Source of the DNA: Nitrosomonas sp. sh817
Lineage (GTDB): Bacteria > Pseudomonadota > Gammaproteobacteria > Burkholderiales > Nitrosomonadaceae
Reading direction: 5' to 3'
Assembly: GCF_030908545.1 (NCBI RefSeq)
Contig: NZ_CP133083.1
Location: 2,613,691 to 2,677,690, forward strand
DNA: 64,000 nucleotides
Position 1 is the first letter of the stretch; every line of letters begins with the position of its first letter. A model generated the notes under the pieces. The model was not told the DNA's origin. It saw nothing but the letters and a program-made list of their open reading frames with translations, and did no database searches. Below are positions 8,675 through 18,509 of this stretch, piece by piece. The position numbers were made by a program, and so were the translations under genes.

Positions 8675-9190
8675 TCACTGGTGGTGGTGACCGGAACCAT
8701 GAGGATGACCCGGCACGGCGTGACGGGCATGATCGCTTAACTGCGCGTCAAACCAATGGTGAATCGCCAGTTTGAGCACTTCGATATGAGTGGTATAAGT
8801 AATTTCTGCGCCATCCGGCAATTCCCGATAAACGATTTTTATTTGCCCGGGTTTGGCCGCTCTCAATTCCGCCAGCCCGGGCATCGCGGCGCCGTGAATC
8901 CTTTCCGGATTGAAGTAATCACCCTGCTGGAATTCCTCGGCAATCTGAGACAGATGCAGCCGTATCAGGCTGATTTGTTCGCTATCCGCTTTGTCCTTCG
9001 CGATCACCTGTTGAATGCCGCCAGTATCCGTTTTGGAAAAAATATGCGTGGTTTTCTCCAGATCGAACGGCATCACATGCGAACCACGCTCTGCGACTTC
9101 GTCCAGACGCTGTTCGCTCGCCGGTTCTGCCGCAAAAACCGGTGTTATCAAAAAAATCAACCAGCCAAGCACGATCAAGCGACTCTTCAT
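8675..9190 (-). CDS. Secreted hypothetical protein with His-rich tail
   Basis: A 171-residue protein with a clear signal peptide (MKSRLIVLGWLIFLITPVFAA, cleavage likely after AFA-type site near residue 20). The mature part has no motif I can name. It ends in a histidine-rich tail (HARHAVPGHPHGSGHHHQ), suggesting periplasmic metal binding. The ATG at 9190 has a strong ribosome site (AAGGAGAAGG) on the minus strand. It converges with the TauE-like gene, leaving a 67-base gap. Similar proteins are annotated as hypothetical; no function should be assigned. Confidence 0.7.
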   Translation of the reverse strand: MKSRLIVLGWLIFLITPVFAAEPASEQRLDEVAERGSHVMPFDLEKTTHIFSKTDTGGIQQVIAKDKADSEQISLIRLHLSQIAEEFQQGDYFNPERIHGAAMPGLAELRAAKPGQIKIVYRELPDGAEITYTTHIEVLKLAIHHWFDAQLSDHARHAVPGHPHGSGHHHQ

Positions 9191-9433
9191 TTCCTTCTCC
9201 TTTATTCAACGATGACGATCGCCGGTCACATCAAAATAATATCAAATAAAACAACGGATAAATATTTGACAGACAAGTAACCGTCAGGGCTGACACATTG
9301 CCGCAATACCTGCGCAACAATCACACACTACCATATTATACCGCGTCGCCGCCACGCCATTACCGGCGGCTGTTGCGCCATTGATATAACAAAAATTTGA
9401 CTCATTAATTCAAATCATCTGGGATCTCTTAAC

Positions 9434-11722
9434 ATGAAACCGTTTAATCAAATACTGGGCTTGACCAAAAAGGCCCTGAATACCGCAGTATTGGCCGCGC
9501 TTCCGGTCATCGCGGCCACCACGCCGTCGAATGCGGCGTCACCCGCAACACCCTACTTTCAACGTATCGCAACTTACCTCGTTTGCGAGAATACCAGTTG
9601 CGACCGGGATTCCGTCAAAGAAACCGTTGCTGAAATCATTGCCGCCAGCAAAGATGGCAGTGTTTTGATTTACACCGACAGCCCGGCCGGGAAAATAGGA
9701 TTCGTCAACATCAGTAATCCCGCCAACCCTACCGGTCTCGGTACCGTGAATACCAGCGGCGAACCGACCTCGGTCGCCGTTACCGGAAATTATGTTCTGG
9801 TTGGCGTGAACACCTCGGCAAGCTTCGTGGCGCCTTCCGGCATGCTCTCGGTCTATCACCTGCCGTCCTGTCTGGCTGATGTGCCCAACTGCGCGCCAAT
9901 CCGGGAAATCGATATGGGCGGCCAGCCGGATTCGGTTGCTGTCAGCCCCAATGGCCGTTATGCGGCGGTTGTGATTGAGAATGAGCGCGATGAAGCCGTA
10001 ACTGTAGATGGAGTCAAAGGCGGATTGCCGCAATCTCCTGCCGGATACCTGAACATTATCGACTTGACCGGAAACCCTGGAAATTGGAAAGTACGGCCCG
10101 TCGATTTAACCGGTCTGGCGGACTATGGCATTGACGACCCGGAACCGGAATTTGTCAGCATCAATCAGAGCAATATTGCCGCAATCACATTGCAGGAGAA
10201 TAACCACATCGTTTTCGTCAATCTCGCCGATGGCAAGATATTGCAGCACTTTAACGCAGGTAAAGTAACCCTCGAAGGCGTGGACATCGCGGATAACAAA
10301 TTAATCGATTTTTCCAGCACTTTGAAAAACATTCCCCGGGAACCCGACGCCATCACTTGGCTGAACCACATGGTCATCACCGCCAACGAGGGGGATTTAT
10401 TCGGCGGCAGCCGCGGCTTTACCTTTTTCAATCGCAACGGTACGGTTCTATATGACTCCGGTATGGAATTCGATTACCTTGCCGCCAAGATCGGCCATTA
10501 TCCGGAAAAACGCTCCGACAATAAAGGCAGCGAACCGGAAGGCATCACGGCTGCCCGCTATGGTAATGAAAACCTGGTTTTCGTCGGCTCCGAACGCGCC
10601 AATTTTGTCGGTGTGTACAGTTTCCAAGGCCGCTCGGTGGATTACAAACAAGCACTGCCGACCGGTGCGGGTCCTGAAGGATTGCTGGCCATCCCGCATC
10701 GTCAACTTTTCATCGCATCCACCGAGGTGGATTCGCCTGTCCGTTCTCAAATCAACATTTTCCGCTTAGAACGGAAACCGGCCGGTTATCCGCAAATCGA
10801 ATCCGAGCTGCTGACCGATGGCAAGCCGATTGCTTGGGGCGCACTGTCGGCGCTCGCTGCAGATAAGGATGACGCCAACCGCTTGTATACCGTTCACGAC
10901 AGCTTTTACAACAAGAGCCGCATCTATACGATCGATGTCAGCAACCACCCTGCCAAAATTTCGGCGGTTACGCCCATTCTGAAAGACGGTTCGCCGGTCA
11001 ATTACGATTTGGAGGGTATTGCGCAGCGCAGCGACGGCAGTTTTTGGCTGGCTTCGGAAGGCGCCAGCACATCGACCACGCGCAATCTTCTGATCGAGGT
11101 CAACAGCGACGGCACGGTCATCCGAGAAATCCGCCTGCCGGCTGCAGTTGATGCTCTGCAAGTCAGCAATGGCTATGAAGGTGTTGCAGTCACTGGCCGC
11201 GCCGGTGCCGACGAACAAGTTTATGTCGCCTTTCAAAGGGAATGGAAAGACGATCCGCTTGGTATGGTGCGCATCGGGCAATACACGCCGTCATTGGACC
11301 TGGATCCGGCGATCGACGAAGGCGAATGGAAATTCTTTTATTATCCGCTCGACCCCGTCGAGTCTCCCACCGGCGGCTGGGTAGGATTGTCCGAAATTAC
11401 AGCGCTGGGCAACGGCAAATTTGCGATCATCGAGCGCGATAATCAAGCGGGACCGGATGCACGCATCAAGCGCGTCTATACCGTCGATATCTCGGGAGTA
11501 ACCCCCAAAACCCAAACGGAAGGCAGTTTCCCGATACTCAACAAAAGTCTGGCGATCGATGTACTGCCGGCCATGCAAGCGGGTAATGGCTGGGTTCACG
11601 ACAAACTGGAAGGTTTGGCAAGAACAATCGACGGAACCGTCTATGTCGTCACCGATAACGACGGTGTCGATAATTCAACCGGTGAAACGCAATTTCTTAA
11701 TTTGGGCAATGCGCTGAATTAA
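9434..11722 (+). CDS. Secreted esterase-like activity of phytase family protein
   Basis: A 762-residue exported protein. Residues 1 to about 35 form a signal peptide ending ATTPSNAASP. The first half has beta-propeller-like repeats (for example GGQPDSVAVSPNGRYAAVVIEN and AYGNENLVFVGSERANFVGVY-like blades); the second half (about 450-760) matches the phytase-like esterase domain, with VNYDLEGIAQRSDGSFWLASEG, GYEGVAVTGR and the closing DKLEGLARTIDGTVYVVTDNDG. Such proteins are common in Nitrosomonadaceae; their substrate is not known. A rho-independent terminator follows 20 bases after the stop. No strong ribosome site is seen before the ATG. Confidence 0.8.
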   Translation: MKPFNQILGLTKKALNTAVLAALPVIAATTPSNAASPATPYFQRIATYLVCENTSCDRDSVKETVAEIIAASKDGSVLIYTDSPAGKIGFVNISNPANPTGLGTVNTSGEPTSVAVTGNYVLVGVNTSASFVAPSGMLSVYHLPSCLADVPNCAPIREIDMGGQPDSVAVSPNGRYAAVVIENERDEAVTVDGVKGGLPQSPAGYLNIIDLTGNPGNWKVRPVDLTGLADYGIDDPEPEFVSINQSNIAAITLQENNHIVFVNLADGKILQHFNAGKVTLEGVDIADNKLIDFSSTLKNIPREPDAITWLNHMVITANEGDLFGGSRGFTFFNRNGTVLYDSGMEFDYLAAKIGHYPEKRSDNKGSEPEGITAARYGNENLVFVGSERANFVGVYSFQGRSVDYKQALPTGAGPEGLLAIPHRQLFIASTEVDSPVRSQINIFRLERKPAGYPQIESELLTDGKPIAWGALSALAADKDDANRLYTVHDSFYNKSRIYTIDVSNHPAKISAVTPILKDGSPVNYDLEGIAQRSDGSFWLASEGASTSTTRNLLIEVNSDGTVIREIRLPAAVDALQVSNGYEGVAVTGRAGADEQVYVAFQREWKDDPLGMVRIGQYTPSLDLDPAIDEGEWKFFYYPLDPVESPTGGWVGLSEITALGNGKFAIIERDNQAGPDARIKRVYTVDISGVTPKTQTEGSFPILNKSLAIDVLPAMQAGNGWVHDKLEGLARTIDGTVYVVTDNDGVDNSTGETQFLNLGNALN

Positions 11723-11741
11723 GATTTGTGAACCACGTAAG

Positions 11742-11778
11742 AAAGGCGCCAACCGGATGAACGAAGGAGGCGCCTTTT
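11742..11778 (+). terminator. Rho-independent terminator after phytase-like gene
   Basis: A perfect 9-bp stem AAAGGCGCC (11742-11750) / GGCGCCTTT (11769-11777) with an 18-base loop, followed by T residues. It lies 20 bases after the stop of the phytase-like gene and before the broken phoH gene. Confidence 0.8.
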
Positions 11779-11929
11779 CCGTCAGAACCTGCCGGAACAA
11801 CCGGATCGCTATCACCCAGACCGGTGAAAAATTCCAATAGAGCAATCCCCTTTGTCTGCAGGGTAGCATTATCAACCAATGCGGTCGCTGATCGCCTTGG
11901 CAGCAACAACAAATTGACCTGGAATCGCT

Positions 11930-12777
11930 GTATACCGGCAAGACGACGATCACGGACTGAGTAAGGAAATCATCGATCATATCTATACCCACGGCTATTG
12001 TTCCGCCGATGACATCGGCATCCAAAACCCCATTCCCAATCACTACTTTATCCTGAAAAACACCCGTACATCCGTGCTGGTGTTTTATAACCCCATCACG
12101 CAAAGAATCGAGCAACTCGAAAAACAGCCCGCGTACCGGATTTGGCCGAAAAATGCCGAGCAAGTCTTCGCGCTGCACGCAATCACCCACCTCGGCATCA
12201 AGCTCGTCACCTTGCAAGGCGTGGCAGGCACAGGCAAGACCTTGCTGACACTGGCCGGCGCATTGGAACAGAAAAGACATTACAAGCAGATCTTGCTATC
12301 CCGCCCGGTTGTACCGCTCAGCAATAAGGACATCGGTTTTCTGCCCGGCGATATCGCATCGAAACTCGCGCCCTACATGGAGCCGTTATGGGACAACCTC
12401 AAATTCATCAAAAGCCAGTTTAGTGAAAAAGACAAGGAATATAAAAAATCACGGAAGCTGTCTCGCAGGAAAAACTCAAAATCACGCCGCTGGCCTATAT
12501 CCGGGGCAGAAGTATCTCAAATGTATTTTTCATCATCGACGAAGCGCAGAACTTAACGCCGCACGAAGTTAAAACCATCATCACCCGAGCAGGCGAAAAT
12601 ACCAAAATCATATTTACCGGGGATATTTATCAAATCGACACACCCTATTTAGACTCGCAGAGTAATGGCTTGTCTTATCTGATCGATAAAATCAAGCATC
12701 ATGAAATCTATGCGCATATCCAACTGGAAAAAGGCGAGCGATCCAATTTGGCCAATCTGGCGAATCAATTGCTTTGA
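11930..12777 (+). pseudogene. PhoH-family ATPase, 5'-truncated and frameshifted
   Basis: Coding similarity begins around 11940 (DDDHGLSKEIIDHIYTHGY in the frame of 12074) without a start codon, runs through the Walker A motif LQGVAGTGKTLLTLAGAL, then breaks at a run of six A residues at 12443-12448. In the +1 shifted frame the protein resumes at [20 protein letters not shown], includes the Walker B region [15 protein letters not shown], and ends at TGA 12775-12777. One extra A would restore the frame. The N-terminal PIN domain normally present in this PhoH subfamily is absent upstream. The 5' loss together with the frameshift argues for a decayed gene rather than a sequencing error alone. PhoH proteins are RNA-associated ATPases. 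Confidence 0.8.
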
Positions 12778-12821
12778 TTACAGCCAGACAACTACTCGAT
12801 TAACTTGAATGATTACAGTGG

Positions 12822-12864
12822 ACAGCAAGAAACCGAAGATTAGGATTTCTAGGTTTCTTGCTGT
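12822..12864. terminator. Bidirectional hairpin between phoH remnant and PEP-CTERM gene
   Basis: A perfect 13-bp inverted repeat, ACAGCAAGAAACC (12822-12834) and GGTTTCTTGCTGT (12852-12864), with a 17-base loop. It sits between two convergent coding regions and probably ends transcription from both sides, although there is no long T-run on either flank. Confidence 0.6.
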
Positions 12865-12912
12865 GATCAGATATCCGTGAAGATCAAAGCTTTCACTTTT
12901 CAAATCACTATA

Positions 12913-14304
12913 CTATATCTTTCTTCTTTTCCAGCTCGACGCACCAATCAAACCCAATCCTGCCAGCAGCATGGCGTAGGTTTCGGGTTCCGGCACAGCC
13001 AGCATGATTAAGCGGTCATCGCCGCTGGTTGGATGTTGCACATTCAAATAGGCGATATTGGGATTGAATTTATCGAAATAAAGGCCGGTCGGTTCAGCGC
13101 CTAAAGTCGATAACGATGCCCAGCGGCCAACCGATTCAGCGATACCATCGTGATTGGCATCGGTAGCAAACCAGATATCGGCGGAACCGCCCGGTTGATC
13201 TTCGACAATATAGATATTGCCTTCGGCATCGATCGCCAGATTATCCGGATTGTTGAATACCCCGCCTACACCAAGACCAGTCGCCAGATCCAGCGTAGCG
13301 GAATTGACAAACAGATTGGCGGTATTGCTGGCCAAGTTGAAAGAATACACTTCATCGGTGGTCGTAGTCGCCACGTAGAGGATCTGATCGCCGTTCGCCA
13401 ATGTTTTGATTTCCAGATCTTCGGGACGCTGGTAATTGGTGCCATGCACGACATCGGCAGTCAAGCGGCCGTCGATGCTGCCGTCCGCGTTGAGTACCGA
13501 TACGCCCGGAATCGCACCGCCATTGACATCGGATATCGGTTCCCAAGTAATAGCGCCGGTTGCATTGGAATTGCTGCCACCATCTACCAGCATCACAAAG
13601 GTTTGCCCTGCGGCAAAATAATCGTCACCGTTAGTTGCATTGGGATTGGCTGATACAAATTTATAAATGCTGCCGCCATTAAACTCATCAATAAAGTACA
13701 TCGCGTTGTTCTTATCAAACGCTAAGCCTTCGTGTGATACTCGTGGCAACAGGCTGCGATGGATAAAGTTGGAATCACCGGTGCCAGTCGCAGTTACCGA
13801 GTTGGTCAATTCAAACAGCCGTCCTTTGGTACTACCGGCGCCCCACGATTCCTCGGCGGTCAGATAACCACCCCAAGGTGTCCAGCGCGAAGCATCTCCC
13901 GCTACAAACCCTTGCGTACCGGGTGCAACCAGGGTTACGGTGCGGGTATTGTAATCAGGATTCCACAAATCAACCCGTTGCACACCCGCAGTACTGGTTT
14001 CAAATGGCATGAACAGATAGCGACCCGCGTCAACACCGCTTTCATTGGCGGTAATCATATCCCAATTCCCGCTATTGGCTTGACCCTGTGCAAGCTGGTT
14101 GGCACGATTGGCAATTGAAATTTGTGTCCAGGATGCATTTCCAAGCTCTAAGGGGCTGGATTCCGGTAAAGATCCGCCGGGTACGCTGCTGGCCAACGGG
14201 GTAAAAGTATCAAAACCGGTGCTGGCCGCCATTGACTGTGTTGCTGCAACCATGCTGACGATCGCACCTGTTACTAATGTATTCAGTATTTTCTTCTGGA
14301 ACAT
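12913..14304 (-). CDS. PEP-CTERM sorting domain protein, PhoX-like beta-propeller
   Basis: About 463 residues starting at ATG 14302-14304 (MFQKKILNTLVTG), chosen because GGAG lies six bases upstream; an adjacent ATG at 14307 is equally in frame. A signal peptide is followed by a long domain resembling DUF839/PhoX propellers (SHEGLAFDKNNAMYFIDEF, PEDLEIKTLANGDQILYVA, NPDNLAIDAEGNIYIVED). The last 25 residues form a PEP-CTERM anchor: VPEPETYAMLLAGLGLIG followed by SSWKRRK. Such anchors are processed by exosortase in biofilm-forming, exopolysaccharide-producing bacteria. No exosortase gene is in the window. It converges with the phoH remnant. Confidence 0.85.
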   Translation of the reverse strand: MFQKKILNTLVTGAIVSMVAATQSMAASTGFDTFTPLASSVPGGSLPESSPLELGNASWTQISIANRANQLAQGQANSGNWDMITANESGVDAGRYLFMPFETSTAGVQRVDLWNPDYNTRTVTLVAPGTQGFVAGDASRWTPWGGYLTAEESWGAGSTKGRLFELTNSVTATGTGDSNFIHRSLLPRVSHEGLAFDKNNAMYFIDEFNGGSIYKFVSANPNATNGDDYFAAGQTFVMLVDGGSNSNATGAITWEPISDVNGGAIPGVSVLNADGSIDGRLTADVVHGTNYQRPEDLEIKTLANGDQILYVATTTTDEVYSFNLASNTANLFVNSATLDLATGLGVGGVFNNPDNLAIDAEGNIYIVEDQPGGSADIWFATDANHDGIAESVGRWASLSTLGAEPTGLYFDKFNPNIAYLNVQHPTSGDDRLIMLAVPEPETYAMLLAGLGLIGASSWKRRKI

Positions 14305-14710
14305 CATGTTCTCCCGAAAAGTAATCAAAAAATTCTTGTGGATAAGAAGTGATGTACAGGCAATCCGGCTGTCTGCGCTATCCGAACGGATAGGTTTGTC
14401 ATGCAGATCCTGGATTTTCCGTTGACCGGCTCACGCCGGAGATGGCTTTACAGTACGGAAGGCAGTATAGGCAACCAGTATGACGCGGTTATTGCGGCGG
14501 TGTTACGTAACGGAATTTCCGATGGACAGTTACAAACGGTTATTTTTCAAGGAAATTCACAAGAATGAGGATCGAAAAACTACCCAAGCTGGTAATAAAT
14601 TTTGTTCTCACCCTATTATCAGACTTTATTCCGATCAGCTATCAGCGTTTTAACAGGTAGTGATAAAATGCGATAATTGATTCTCAAAATTTCAAAGGAT
14701 TGGTATCACC
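14305..14710. other. Divergent intergenic region upstream of glyA
   Basis: About 400 bases between the divergent PEP-CTERM gene and glyA. It must hold both promoters. On the plus side an AT-rich stretch near 14660-14680 (GATAAAATGCGATAATTG) is the best candidate -10 region for glyA, but no convincing -35 pairs with it. A ribosome site AAAGGA at 14692-14698 precedes the glyA ATG. I see no gene, repeat or riboswitch that I can name. Confidence 0.4.
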
Positions 14711-15958
14711 ATGTTTTCGCAAAAACACACGATTGAAAATGTAGACCCGGATCTATGGCAAGCGATTAAAGGCGAGATGCAACGCCAGGAAGAGTATATC
14801 GAACTCATCGCTTCCGAGAATTACGCGAGCCCTGCTGTGATGCAAGCGCAGGGTTCCGTGCTCACCAACAAATACGCAGAAGGCTATCCCACCAAGCGCT
14901 ATTACGGCGGCTGTATGTACGCCGATCAAGTGGAACAATTGGCGATCGATCGCCTGAAAGCTTTGTTTGGCGCGGAATACGTCAATGTGCAACCGCATTC
15001 CGGCTCACAGGCCAATGCCGCAGTCTACCTCTCGGTGTTAAAACCGGGCGACACGTTGCTAGGAATGTCTTTAGCCCATGGCGGCCATTTGACACACGGT
15101 TCGAGCGTCAGCATGAGCGGAAAAATCTTCAATTCCATTTCTTATGGACTACATCCCGAAACGGAGTTGCTAGACTACGACGAAGTGGAACGTTTAGCGC
15201 ATGAACACAAGCCTAAAATGATTGTGGCAGGCGCTTCATCGTATGCTCGCGTCATCGACTGGAAACGTTTCCGCAAGATTGCCGATGCTGTCGGCGCTTA
15301 TCTGTTTGTCGATATGGCGCATTATGCGGGATTGGTCGCGGCTGGTTTTTATCCCAATCCGGTCGGCATTGCCGACTTCGTGACCAGTACCACGCACAAA
15401 ACGCTTCGTGGTCCCCGGGGCGGTATCATCATGGCCAAGCCGGAGCATGAAAAAGCATTGAATTCAGCGATCTTCCCGCAAACCCAAGGTGGTCCGCTGA
15501 TGCATGTGATCGCAGCCAAAGCGGTTGCTTTTAAAGAAGCTGCTAGCAAAGAGTTTAAGGACTACCAGGAACAAGTGATCGAGAATGCGCGCGTTATGGC
15601 GAAAGTACTGACCAGCCGCGGACTGCGGATCGTTTCAGGTCAAACCGACTGCCATATGTTTCTTGTCGATCTGCGCGCGATGAATTTGACGGGTAAACAA
15701 GCCGAAGAGTCGCTGGAACATGCGCACATTACCGTCAACAAAAACGCCATTCCCAACGATCCGCAAAAACCATTTGTTACCAGCGGTATCCGCGTCGGTT
15801 CACCGGCAATTACGACACGGGGCTTCAGAGAATTCGAGGCTGAGCAACTGGCGAATCTGATCGCGGATGTCTTAGCAGCGCCTGAAGATTCTGCGGTCAT
15901 TTCCAGAGTGGCTACCGAAGCCAAAAAAATGTGCGCGAAATTTCCTGTGTATGGATAA
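14711..15958 (+). CDS. glyA: Serine hydroxymethyltransferase
   Basis: A 415-residue PLP enzyme that interconverts serine and glycine while charging tetrahydrofolate with a one-carbon unit. The PLP lysine lies in [13 protein letters not shown] (Lys230), and other signatures are [18 protein letters not shown] near residue 33 and [15 protein letters not shown]. The length is normal. It precedes nrdR by 52 bases and ribD further on, an order common in beta- and gammaproteobacteria. Confidence 0.98.
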   Translation: MFSQKHTIENVDPDLWQAIKGEMQRQEEYIELIASENYASPAVMQAQGSVLTNKYAEGYPTKRYYGGCMYADQVEQLAIDRLKALFGAEYVNVQPHSGSQANAAVYLSVLKPGDTLLGMSLAHGGHLTHGSSVSMSGKIFNSISYGLHPETELLDYDEVERLAHEHKPKMIVAGASSYARVIDWKRFRKIADAVGAYLFVDMAHYAGLVAAGFYPNPVGIADFVTSTTHKTLRGPRGGIIMAKPEHEKALNSAIFPQTQGGPLMHVIAAKAVAFKEAASKEFKDYQEQVIENARVMAKVLTSRGLRIVSGQTDCHMFLVDLRAMNLTGKQAEESLEHAHITVNKNAIPNDPQKPFVTSGIRVGSPAITTRGFREFEAEQLANLIADVLAAPEDSAVISRVATEAKKMCAKFPVYG

Positions 15959-16010
15959 ATTTCCCGAGGAAACATCAATCTGGCTTGATGCTTGTGATCG
16001 TTAATCAATT

Positions 16011-16493
16011 ATGAAATGTCCATTCTGCAACGCGGATGACACCAACGTGATTGATTCACGGGTAAGCGAGGATGGTCACAAAATCCGCCGCCGCCGCCGC
16101 TGCCCCGCTTGCGACAAACGCTTTACAACTTACGAAACCATCGAATTACGGTTGCCGCAAGTTGTAAAGCACGATGGCAGCCGGGCGGAATTCGACCGTA
16201 ACAAATTGCTGACAGGTTTTCAGCGGGCATTGCATAAGCGGCCGGTTCCCACCAGCTATGTCGATGAAGCGATCGACCGCATCGTTCAAAAACTGCTGGC
16301 AATGGGCGAACGCGAAGTTTCGTCGCGCAGTATCGGTGAAAGCGTGATGGAAGAACTCTATAAGCTGGATAAGGTCGCCTATATCCGTTTTGCCTCCGTT
16401 TACAAGAGCTTCCAGGACGTTGACGATTTCCGCGACGCGATCAAAGAAGCGCAAAAGCAATACCCTTCGATGCCGTCGAAGAAAGTATCTTGA
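16011..16493 (+). CDS. nrdR: Transcriptional repressor NrdR
   Basis: A 160-residue regulator of ribonucleotide reductase genes. It has the N-terminal zinc ribbon ([17 protein letters not shown] and [14 protein letters not shown], giving Cys3, Cys6, Cys31, Cys34) and the ATP-cone domain from about residue 49 ([16 protein letters not shown]). NrdR binds ATP/dATP and represses nrd operons. It sits between glyA and ribD; two repeat units separate it from ribD. Confidence 0.97.
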   Translation: MKCPFCNADDTNVIDSRVSEDGHKIRRRRRCPACDKRFTTYETIELRLPQVVKHDGSRAEFDRNKLLTGFQRALHKRPVPTSYVDEAIDRIVQKLLAMGEREVSSRSIGESVMEELYKLDKVAYIRFASVYKSFQDVDDFRDAIKEAQKQYPSMPSKKVS

Positions 16494-16550
16494 TTCCGCA
16501 AAGTATCATCACGACGCCACATACGGATCGTAGTTCAACCACAACTTCCT

Positions 16551-16697
16551 AGGGAAACGCTGATTAATTCAACGAACGTGATGAAGGGCGAGGCGCACGG
16601 AACGCAACAACTGAGACATATCAATCCGATAGGCGAGGGAGTGAGTACCGCACAACGAAGCAATTCGCTCGTGCAGTCAATTAATCAGCGCTTCCCT
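16551..16697. repeat. MITE-like interspersed repeat, copy A
   Basis: A 147-bp element bounded by 19-bp terminal inverted repeats with one mismatch (left AGGGAAaCGCTGATTAATT, right complement AGGGAAgCGCTGATTAATT). It matches copy C at 26151-26297 along its whole length with about 10 differences (about 93% identity by my alignment). It contains no reading frame of note. It lies in the nrdR-ribD gap. Small palindrome-ended repeats like this are probably non-autonomous mobile elements. Confidence 0.8.
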
Positions 16698-16842
16698 GGG
16701 AAATGCTGATTAATTCGGGGAACAAGATGAGGTGCAAGGCGGATGGAGCGCAGAAAATGAGATATATCATAGTGATAGGCGAATTTCCGAGCACCACCCA
16801 ACGCAGCAGATCGCCTGTGTAGCCAATTATTCAGCGTTTCTT
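16698..16842. repeat. Diverged MITE-like repeat, copy B
   Basis: It directly follows copy A. It starts GGGAAATGCTGATTAATT and ends AATTATTCAGCGTTTCTT, keeping the ends, size and block order (GATGAGGTGCAAGGCGGATGG ~ copy A's GATGAAGGGCGAGGCGCACGG shortened here to its core) but with many internal changes. It ends two bases before the ribD start codon. Confidence 0.65.
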
Positions 16843-16844
16843 AG

Positions 16845-17936
16845 ATGTTTTCTTCCGCCGATCACACTTTCATGTCACAAGCCCTGCGTTTAGCGGAAAA
16901 AGGGCTTTACAGCACGGCGCCCAATCCACGCGTCGGCTGCGTCATCGTTCGCAATGAACAAATCGTCGGCTGCGGCTGGCACGAGAAAGCCGGGCTACCG
17001 CACGCCGAAGTCAACGCATTGATAAATGCCGGAGCAGCGTCACGAGGCGCGACCGCCTACGTGACTCTGGAACCCTGCAGTCATTTCGGGCGCACGCCGC
17101 CATGCGTCAATGCGTTGATCGATGCGGGCATTGCGCAGGTCATTATGGCCATGCAAGATCCTAATCCTCTGGTATCCGGGCGAGGCCTCGCGCTGCTGGA
17201 ACATGCCGGCATCAAGGTAAAATCAGGCCTAATGCAAACAGAAGCTCAGGCGCTGAACGTGGGTTTCATTTCGCGCATGACGCATCAGAAACCTTGGGTC
17301 AGAATTAAAACAGCCGCCAGCCTGGACGGCAAAACAGCATTGAACAACGGCGTCAGCCAGTGGATTACCGGCGAAGCCGCGCGATGCGACGGGCATCGGT
17401 GGCGCGCCCGATCCTGTGCAATCTTGACAGGTATCGGCACCATTCTATCGGATGATCCGCAGCTTTCCGTCCGGCATATCGAAACACCCCGTCAGCCTAA
17501 AAGAATCATTGTCGACAGCCGCTTGGCGATACCGTTGGAAGCAAAAGCGCTGCAAGGCGGAATTGAAACTTTTGTTTTCGCAGCATGCGGTAACGATCAA
17601 GACAAAATCGCCGCTCTGGAAAACATGGGAATCCGCGTATTTATCTTGCCGGACAGCGCGGGATCGGTGGATCTGAATAAAATGATGGCCCTGCTTGCCG
17701 GATTGGAAATCAATGAAGTGCTGGTGGAAGCCGGGAGCGGTCTCAACGGCGCTTTGATTGAAGCCGGATTGGCAGATGAAATCATTATTTACCTCGCACC
17801 CCATCTGCTGGGCGATGCCGCGCAGGGTATGATCAGGTTACCCGAACTGACGCGCCTGGATCAGAAGAAATCACTAAGAATTAAAGATTTACGGCTAATC
17901 GGTCAGGATATCCGGATAACTGCTTCCATTTTATAA
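16845..17936 (+). CDS. ribD: Riboflavin biosynthesis deaminase/reductase RibD
   Basis: A 363-residue bifunctional enzyme for two consecutive steps of riboflavin synthesis. The N-terminal deaminase half has the zinc motif (HAEVNAL and PCSHFGRTPPC); the C-terminal half is the NADPH-dependent reductase (from about VRIKTAASLDGKTAL). The start at 16845 (MFSSADHTFMSQAL) fits the family. No ribosome site is visible because repeat copy B runs up to two bases before the ATG. Other rib genes are not in the window. Confidence 0.96.
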   Translation: MFSSADHTFMSQALRLAEKGLYSTAPNPRVGCVIVRNEQIVGCGWHEKAGLPHAEVNALINAGAASRGATAYVTLEPCSHFGRTPPCVNALIDAGIAQVIMAMQDPNPLVSGRGLALLEHAGIKVKSGLMQTEAQALNVGFISRMTHQKPWVRIKTAASLDGKTALNNGVSQWITGEAARCDGHRWRARSCAILTGIGTILSDDPQLSVRHIETPRQPKRIIVDSRLAIPLEAKALQGGIETFVFAACGNDQDKIAALENMGIRVFILPDSAGSVDLNKMMALLAGLEINEVLVEAGSGLNGALIEAGLADEIIIYLAPHLLGDAAQGMIRLPELTRLDQKKSLRIKDLRLIGQDIRITASIL

Positions 17937-17948
17937 ACCTGACGCTGA

Positions 17949-18509
17949 TTATTCTTTCAGCGGTCTTTTGGCAAGTTTTCGCTGTAACGTCCGGCGATGC
18001 ATATTCAATATCCGCGCAGTCACTGAAATATTGTTGTCATTCTCGGTAAGAATCCGTTGAATATATTCCCATTCCAATCTTCCGACCGATAGCGGATTGG
18101 CGCTGATCGGTATGCTGGATTCGCCGGTGATCCGTTCAAAAGCAGCCATGATTTGATCCGCATCGACCGGTTTCGCCAGATAATGGGTGGCGCCCAATTT
18201 AATCGCTTCAACCGCCGTGGCGATGCTGGCATAACCCGTGAGCATCACAATGCGGGTACCCGGATCCAGCGCCCGCAGTTCTTCCACCAGCACCAAACCG
18301 GATTCACTGGACAGTTTCAAGTCAACGATGGCGTACTCCGGGGTCGACTGCTCGGCCCAATTCAGCGCATCTTCAATGGTATGCGCGCAAGTGACATCAA
18401 AGCCTCTTTTTTTCATCGCTTTGGTTAATACCTCACAGAATACGGTATCGTCATCAACGATCAGCAAACTGGGTTTTTCGCTATTGTCGGCGGCCAGCAG
18501 ATCATTCAT
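17949..18509 (-). CDS. regA: Redox response regulator RegA/PrrA/ActR family
   Basis: A 186-residue response regulator starting at ATG 18507-18509 (MNDLLAADNS), which overlaps the regB stop as ATGA. The receiver domain has the acidic triad (LLIVDDDTV), phospho-acceptor Asp63 in YAIVDLKLSSESG, and the Lys in HYLAKPVD. The C-terminal Fis-like helix-turn-helix (VTARILNMHRRTLQRKL) is the strongly conserved DNA-binding domain of this family. RegBA systems adjust energy metabolism genes to the redox state; in this organism the regulon is unknown. It converges with ribD. Confidence 0.93.
   Translation of the reverse strand: MNDLLAADNSEKPSLLIVDDDTVFCEVLTKAMKKRGFDVTCAHTIEDALNWAEQSTPEYAIVDLKLSSESGLVLVEELRALDPGTRIVMLTGYASIATAVEAIKLGATHYLAKPVDADQIMAAFERITGESSIPISANPLSVGRLEWEYIQRILTENDNNISVTARILNMHRRTLQRKLAKRPLKE

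Noticed and set aside
8756..9280. A 174-codon plus-strand frame opposite the secreted His-rich protein
   Set aside because: The minus-strand gene has a clear signal peptide and a strong ribosome site; the plus-strand frame has neither and no recognisable content.
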